A model generated the notes under the pieces. That model saw only the letters and a list, made by a program, of their open reading frames with translations. It had not been told where the DNA came from and did not search any database. Below are positions 59,980 through 64,000 of a stretch of DNA of 64,000 nt, in pieces. Source of the DNA: JBNRMW01 sp050309795 (GTDB lineage: Bacteria > Bacillota_I > Bacilli_A > Erysipelotrichales > Erysipelotrichaceae); NCBI GenBank assembly GCA_050309795.1, contig JBNRMW010000016.1, positions 62,001 to 126,000 on the forward strand. Reading direction: 5' to 3'. The position numbers and the translations under genes are program-made. The first letter of the stretch is position 1, and every line of letters starts with the position of its first letter.

Positions 59980-60856
59980 TCTCAAACCCTAAAGATTCGA
60001 GTTTATTACTTTTATTTCGCCAATCTTTTTCAACACGAACATAAAGCTCTAATTGGACTTCTTTATTTAAATACTTACGCATATGTCGTTGGGCTTGTTG
60101 GCGAATGCGTTTGATCATCGCCCCCTGCTTGCCCAAAATCATGGGTTTTTGTGATTCTTTTTGAACCAAAATTAATCCGCTAATTTCCACATAGTCGTCA
60201 TGTTGAACAAAATGTTCTACGGCACAAGTAATTTGATGAGGGATTTCATCTTTCATGGCATAAAGAACTTGTTCCCGAATTAACTCCGCTAACATAAATT
60301 GTTCCTGGTAATCAACTACCATGTCTTCAGGAAAGAACAGGATTCCTTCTTCGTCCAAGTAATCCAAACTCACCTTGAGTAAAGTATCTAAATTATCTTG
60401 GTTTAAAGCTGAAACAGGAATAATTTCAGCAAAAGTTCGCTGATCGGTAAATTCAGTTATCTTAGAAATCAATTCTGGTTTCTTTAAACGATCAATTTTA
60501 GTAATCACCAAAAAGATGGGAATATCTAAATCTTTTAAGCGATCGTAGACCAGCTGATCTTGAGGGCCAAAGTAGGAAGAACCATCCACCACAAAGTAAA
60601 TCAAATCCACCCCTTCCACGCTTCCAAACGACTGCCGATTTAAAAGCCGGCCAAACTCGTCTTTCGGTTGGTGAATTCCTGGTGTATCAATAAAAACGAG
60701 TTGATAATCATCCGTTGTCAAAATACCCCGAATAATATTTCGAGTTGTTTGAGCCGTCGGTGTGACAATGGAAACCTTTTGATTCATTAATTGATTCACT
60801 AAAGTTGATTTCCCCGTATTTGGGCGACCAACGAGAGAAATAAATCCTGATTTCAT
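59972..60856 (-). CDS. era: GTPase Era (16S rRNA maturation)
   Basis: 294 residues: G1 GRPNTGKSTLVN, G3 DTPGIHQP, G4 TKID, and the KH domain GKQGAMIKRIRQQA. Binds the 16S 3' end. Start overlaps cdd by 4 nt. The era-recO order is standard. Confidence 0.97.
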   Translation of the reverse strand: MKSGFISLVGRPNTGKSTLVNQLMNQKVSIVTPTAQTTRNIIRGILTTDDYQLVFIDTPGIHQPKDEFGRLLNRQSFGSVEGVDLIYFVVDGSSYFGPQDQLVYDRLKDLDIPIFLVITKIDRLKKPELISKITEFTDQRTFAEIIPVSALNQDNLDTLLKVSLDYLDEEGILFFPEDMVVDYQEQFMLAELIREQVLYAMKDEIPHQITCAVEHFVQHDDYVEISGLILVQKESQKPMILGKQGAMIKRIRQQAQRHMRKYLNKEVQLELYVRVEKDWRNKSNKLESLGFENE

Positions 60857-61257
60857 TTAAGCACGTCCTTTGGTCCAAAAGCCATTGGTAATAACTCCCG
60901 CATGGTGGTTGTTTTCTCTGCTTTTCCATTACTTAAATGAATGGGCACATCCGCTCCAATTAATTCTGAAAGGACTTGGCGACAAATTCCACAAGGACCG
61001 GCTAAGATCTCACCACTGGAGACAATTCCAATCTCGACGATGTCTTCTTGCTGGTATCCTTGAGAATAAACTTGAAATATCGCATTTCGTTCGGCACAAG
61101 AAGTTGCCCCAAACGACGCATTTTCGACATTTGCGCCGACAACAACGGTCCCATCCTTTAATTGGATCGCCGCCCCTACTTTATATTTTGAGTAAGGCGC
61201 ATAGGCATGTTCCATCGTTTCAAATGCTTTGTCTATTAATTGTTTTTTTTGCATCAT
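60853..61257 (-). CDS. cdd: Cytidine deaminase
   Basis: 134 residues: YAPYSKYKVGAA, ENASFGATSCAERNAIF with the catalytic Glu and Cys ligand, GPCGICRQVLSE with the two further Cys ligands. Homotetrameric zinc enzyme. AGGAGG 6 nt before the ATG; TAATG overlap with dgkA. Confidence 0.97.
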   Translation of the reverse strand: MMQKKQLIDKAFETMEHAYAPYSKYKVGAAIQLKDGTVVVGANVENASFGATSCAERNAIFQVYSQGYQQEDIVEIGIVSSGEILAGPCGICRQVLSELIGADVPIHLSNGKAEKTTTMRELLPMAFGPKDVLK

Positions 61258-61619
61258 TATCTTCCTCCTAGATATTTTACAAGTATAGCAACCCCAATAA
61301 ATAAGGCGCCGATACTAACGACTAAGACTGCTCCAGCACTAATGTCTTTTAGTATTTCAATTCGTTTATCCTGTTTCGGCATCACAACATTGGCTAAATG
61401 TTCGATGGCGGAATTCATCAACTCAAAGGCCATGACGACTAATGATAAGCACATCATCAACATTATTTCGGTAAATTCAATATTCAAAATCAGCGAGCCA
61501 ATGAAAACAAGCGAGGTAATGGTTAACATCAATTGCAAGCTCTTGTCTTCTTTTAGCGCAAAGATTAAGCCATCAATGGCGGCTTTAAACTTCGGCTTTT
61601 TTTCGACGGGCGATACCAT
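61257..61619 (-). CDS. dgkA: Undecaprenol/diacylglycerol kinase
   Basis: 120 residues, three membrane helices and the DgkA signature FELMNSAIEHLAN. In Gram-positives this enzyme mainly phosphorylates undecaprenol for cell wall carriers. Overlaps ybeY by 35 nt. Fits the nearby isoprenoid and murein genes. Confidence 0.95.
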   Translation of the reverse strand: MVSPVEKKPKFKAAIDGLIFALKEDKSLQLMLTITSLVFIGSLILNIEFTEIMLMMCLSLVVMAFELMNSAIEHLANVVMPKQDKRIEILKDISAGAVLVVSIGALFIGVAILVKYLGGR

Positions 61620-62022
61620 CTAAAATCTCCTCTTGCAAATTAAACATTTCTAAACGTTGACTGCTAGTTTCATGATCATATCCTAATAAATGAAGCAATC
61701 CATGGGTCACAAGAAAGCAAAATTCGCGTTTTAAACTATGATTATATTCATTTGCTTGACGAGTAATCGCATCCACGGAAATAAAAATATCGCCCAAATA
61801 GGTTGAATCTTCGTCCACAAAGGACAAAACATCCGTCGCTTGGTTGAGATTCCTATACCGATGGTTTAATCGTGTGATCTCTACATCGTCAACTAAAATA
61901 ACACTCACCTCTTGTTGTTGATTTTGTTGAGTTTTTTTCATCGTTGTTTCATAAATCGGTCGTAAATAACGTTGGTAGTGACGCCATTTGTCGGCGACAT
62001 TTTGTCTATAAAAATATATCAT
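61585..62022 (-). CDS. ybeY: Endoribonuclease YbeY
   Basis: 145 residues with the zinc motif HGLLHLLGYDH and the DVLSFVD and GDIFIS strands. Takes part in 16S rRNA 3' processing and quality control, in complex with Era in several bacteria, which is encoded three genes on. AGAGGG precedes the ATG. Confidence 0.96.
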   Translation of the reverse strand: MIYFYRQNVADKWRHYQRYLRPIYETTMKKTQQNQQQEVSVILVDDVEITRLNHRYRNLNQATDVLSFVDEDSTYLGDIFISVDAITRQANEYNHSLKREFCFLVTHGLLHLLGYDHETSSQRLEMFNLQEEILDGIARRKKAEV

Positions 62023-62042
62023 CGCAGCCCTCTTGTGAAAAT

Positions 62043-62048
62043 ATTATA
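62043..62048 (-). promoter_or_regulatory. Extended -10 promoter for the ybeY-dgkA-cdd-era-recO-glyS-dnaG-rpoD-trmK run
   Basis: Minus-strand TGCTATAAT 20 nt before ybeY. No internal terminator is seen down to trmK, so this may drive the whole run. Confidence 0.6.
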
Positions 62049-62108
62049 GCATATCCATGTGGAATATCCGCTCTAGCCTCTTCATTTGTTGACTTTTCAG
62101 AGTCAGAA

Positions 62109-62135
62109 AACGTCAGAAATAAACTCTCTGACGTT
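62109..62135. repeat. Perfect 9-bp inverted repeat after phoU
   Basis: AACGTCAGA and TCTGACGTT with a 9-nt spacer, between the phoU stop and the ybeY promoter; GTCAGAAA also recurs at 62102. No good T run follows in the phoU direction (TTCTGAC), so terminator or operator are both possible. Confidence 0.45.
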
Positions 62136-62169
62136 AAGTAGTGGCTTTCACCATTGTGTTTTAATAAAA

Positions 62170-62808
62170 TCACCCGAAATCGATATGTTGACCCTTCGCT
62201 CGATAAATAACCGATTCTGCCAAGTTTTTGGTATGATCACCTGCCCGTTCAAGATTACGGAGCATCGACATTAAATAGTAACCAGCATGGAGTTGTGAAT
62301 CGGATTTCGATTCGTCTTCAATAAAGTTAATGAGTTCATTCAACGCTTGATCGACGCGTTCGTCATCGATGGGAATTTCAAAAGCTAGCTCTGGATCGTT
62401 ATCTTTAATGGCCAAAACAACTTTATCATAATTCGTAATAACTTCTTTAAATAGCCGTTCGATATAAGGCATCAATTTTGCTGGTACAGGATCGTTTTTT
62501 ATGATATAACGGGCAATGGATTTATTGTAATCTCCTAAACGTTCCAGGTCAATACTCATTTGAATCCCAGCAATAACCGTCCGCAAATCGCGGGCTACAG
62601 GTTGCATTAGGGAGAGTAATTCAATCGCTTTTTGATTGATTTCTTCTTCATAATGATTAATGAAGTCATCCATTTCAATAACTTTTAGAGCCAAGACTTT
62701 GTCGTCGTTGAACAAGGCTTGTTCACTCAAAACAAACATCTGGCGCACTTTGTTTGCCATCAGTTGAATGAGATTTAAATAATTGTTTAGCAGTTCATCT
62801 AGTCGCAT
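62170..62808 (-). CDS. phoU: Phosphate-signalling protein PhoU
   Basis: 212 residues, two three-helix PhoU repeats, each with the metal-binding pattern (FINHYEEEINQKAIELL, DLERLGDYNKSIAR, MLRNLERAGDHTKNLAE). Restrains phosphate signalling through Pst and a histidine kinase. 11 nt after pstB. Confidence 0.95.
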   Translation of the reverse strand: MRLDELLNNYLNLIQLMANKVRQMFVLSEQALFNDDKVLALKVIEMDDFINHYEEEINQKAIELLSLMQPVARDLRTVIAGIQMSIDLERLGDYNKSIARYIIKNDPVPAKLMPYIERLFKEVITNYDKVVLAIKDNDPELAFEIPIDDERVDQALNELINFIEDESKSDSQLHAGYYLMSMLRNLERAGDHTKNLAESVIYRAKGQHIDFG

Positions 62809-62819
62809 AATTTTTCTCC

Positions 62820-63572
62820 TTATCCAAATCGTCCAGTTATATATTCTTCTGTTCGTTTATCACCAGGGGTATGGAATATTTTCGCAGTATCGTCAAATTC
62901 AATTAAATCCCCGAGTAAAAAGAACGCCGTTTGGTCCGAAATACGGGCGGCTTGTTGCATTGAGTGGGTAACAATAACAATGGTATAATCCGCTTTTAAC
63001 TCTTCCATCAACTCTTCTATTTTTGCTGTAGCTATCGGATCTAGAGCGGAGGTTGGTTCATCCATCAAGATCACATCCGGCTGTAAAGCGATGGCTCGAG
63101 CAATACAAAGCCGCTGTTGTTGACCGCCAGAAAGCCGTAGCGCACTCGTATTTAATCGATCCGCAACTTCGTTCCATAAAGCTGCTTTTTCAAGAGAAGT
63201 TTTTACCACTTCATCTAAAATTTTCCGATCCTTCACTCCTTGGCAGCGGAGACCATAAGCAACATTATCATAAATGCTCATTGGAAATGGATTCGGAGAC
63301 TGGAAAACCATGCCCACCTTGGTTCTTAATTCAACCACATCCATTTCCGGTGCGTGTACATCTTCGCCGTTAAATCGTAAATCCCCTTCTATTGTAACAT
63401 TATCTATAAGGTCGTTCATCCGATTTAAACATCTTAAAAAGGTCGATTTTCCACAACCTGATGGACCAATCAACGCTGTAACTTTGTTCCGTTTAATATC
63501 AAGTGATATTTCTTTTAGGGCTTGATTATCTCCATAAAAGAGACTTAAATCTTTAATCGTAAATGCATTCAT
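62820..63572 (-). CDS. pstB: Phosphate ABC transporter ATP-binding protein PstB
   Basis: 250 residues: Walker A GPSGCGKSTFLRCLNRMND (PstB-typical), MVFQSPNPF, LSGGQQQRLCIARA, LMDEPTSALDP, THS. The ATG directly follows the pstA stop. Confidence 0.97.
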   Translation of the reverse strand: MNAFTIKDLSLFYGDNQALKEISLDIKRNKVTALIGPSGCGKSTFLRCLNRMNDLIDNVTIEGDLRFNGEDVHAPEMDVVELRTKVGMVFQSPNPFPMSIYDNVAYGLRCQGVKDRKILDEVVKTSLEKAALWNEVADRLNTSALRLSGGQQQRLCIARAIALQPDVILMDEPTSALDPIATAKIEELMEELKADYTIVIVTHSMQQAARISDQTAFFLLGDLIEFDDTAKIFHTPGDKRTEEYITGRFG

Positions 63573-64000
63573 TTAGGCTTCCCACTTTCTATTTAAGCGT
63601 GTGGTGATGGTTTTAACCAAAATATTTAGACCAAGAACAACCACTAGGATGATAATGGAAATCGCTGAGGCCAATTCAAAGTTCGGTTGTTCACCACTCA
63701 TTATAGACCATATTTGAACGGCTAAGGTCGTTGCCGGTTGTAAAATTTCTGGATTATCGGAAATCGCGGTCCCCATCGTGTAAATCAAAGCTGCCGATTC
63801 ACCAATCACGCGTGAAATAGCGAGTAAAACAGCTGAAATGATGCCCGGCAAAGCTGTCGGTAACACCACCTTAAAAATCGTTTGGGTTTCCGTTGCTCCA
63901 AGGGACAAAGAAGCATTTCGTAACCCGACCGGCACAACCACTAAAGATTCTTCGCTCTGACGAATAACAATCGGCAAAAGCATGACCGACATCGTTAATG
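63573..64000 (-). CDS. pstA: Phosphate ABC transporter permease PstA, truncated by window edge
   Basis: The reading frame is open to base 64000; an ATG at 63992 is internal (LTMSVMLLPIVIR is mid-protein in PstA). The visible ~142 residues include the EAA loop (SLGATETQTIFKVVLPTALPG), GESAALIYT and the last two membrane helices. pstA-pstB-phoU is the usual order, with pstC and pstS expected outside the window. Confidence 0.95.
   Translation of the reverse strand, partial: LTMSVMLLPIVIRQSEESLVVVPVGLRNASLSLGATETQTIFKVVLPTALPGIISAVLLAISRVIGESAALIYTMGTAISDNPEILQPATTLAVQIWSIMSGEQPNFELASAISIIILVVVLGLNILVKTITTRLNRKWEA

Noticed and set aside
60870..61271. 133-residue plus-strand ORF opposite cdd
   Set aside because: Cdd on the other strand has all catalytic motifs and perfect operon overlaps; this is its shadow.
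61240..61623. 127-residue plus-strand ORF opposite dgkA
   Set aside because: Mirror of a membrane protein gene; no promoter, no family resemblance.
1..64000. CRISPR arrays, prophage, IS elements, tRNA or rRNA genes
   Set aside because: No regularly spaced repeats, transposase, phage structural genes, tRNA cloverleaf or rRNA segments were seen. The only recombinase is chromosomal XerD in its usual context.

Overview
The window looks like chromosomal core DNA of a low-to-moderate G+C Firmicute (Bacillota). Evidence: PolC-type replicative polymerase, RnpM/YlxQ in the nusA-infB operon, Prp protease with an N-terminally extended L27, FakA with Asp23-family proteins, and a ComG pseudopilus operon. 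It has murG, murB, ftsQ and a class B PBP, so it builds a cell wall and is not a wall-less Mollicute. TGA is used as a stop. A single-chain class II GlyRS and a NusA with a long acidic tail point towards the Erysipelotrichia/Turicibacter/Haloplasma side of the phylum rather than Bacillus. That placement is inference; no rRNA or tRNA gene is present to confirm it.

Layout. 1-2.2 kb: end of a sensor histidine kinase, a small P-loop protein and a decayed tandem copy of it. 2.2-6.2 kb: L21 leader, rplU-prp-rpmA, obg, ruvA-ruvB. 6.3-9.8 kb: HAD phosphatase, divergent from murG-murB-ftsQ. 9.8-24.1 kb: Asp23 protein-fakA, recG-rnc-polC, rimP-nusA-rnpM-ylxQ-infB-rbfA. 24.1-26.7 kb (minus): amino-acid ABC transporter under a lysine riboswitch. 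26.8-28.6 kb: truB-ribF. 28.9-38.8 kb: a second Asp23 protein and a tightly overlapping nusB-xseA-xseB-ispA-dxs-recN-dinB-xerD-deoB operon. 38.9-50.7 kb (minus): Zn peptidase, hup, der, cmk, a tail-anchored protein of unknown function, ribU under an FMN riboswitch, efp, comGA-GG, an MBL hydrolase, rpmG and a PBP. 50.8-54.7 kb: ispG, a DEAD helicase, ispH, trmK. 54.7-62.0 kb (minus): ybeY-dgkA-cdd-era-recO-glyS-dnaG-rpoD-trmK, the classical macromolecular-synthesis cluster. 62.2-64 kb (minus): pstA(partial)-pstB-phoU.

The genes cover translation, ribosome maturation, transcription elongation, replication and recombination, peptidoglycan synthesis, the MEP isoprenoid route (dxs, ispG, ispH, ispA) feeding undecaprenyl carriers (dgkA-type undecaprenol kinase, murG), riboflavin use (ribU, ribF) and DNA uptake (comG). 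Most genes overlap or abut. Nearly all recognisable promoters carry an extended -10 (TGnTATAAT) with little -35, while the two metabolite-riboswitch operons have near-consensus -35 boxes.

No CRISPR array, prophage, IS element or defence island is visible. The most interesting details are small: a recN that seems to start at ATT, a 35-residue ComGE reduced to pilin signal plus membrane helix, EF-P with Arg instead of Lys at its modified tip, a RecO without zinc ligands, a decayed tandem P-loop gene, an apparently leaderless HAD gene and a tail-anchored protein of unknown function.
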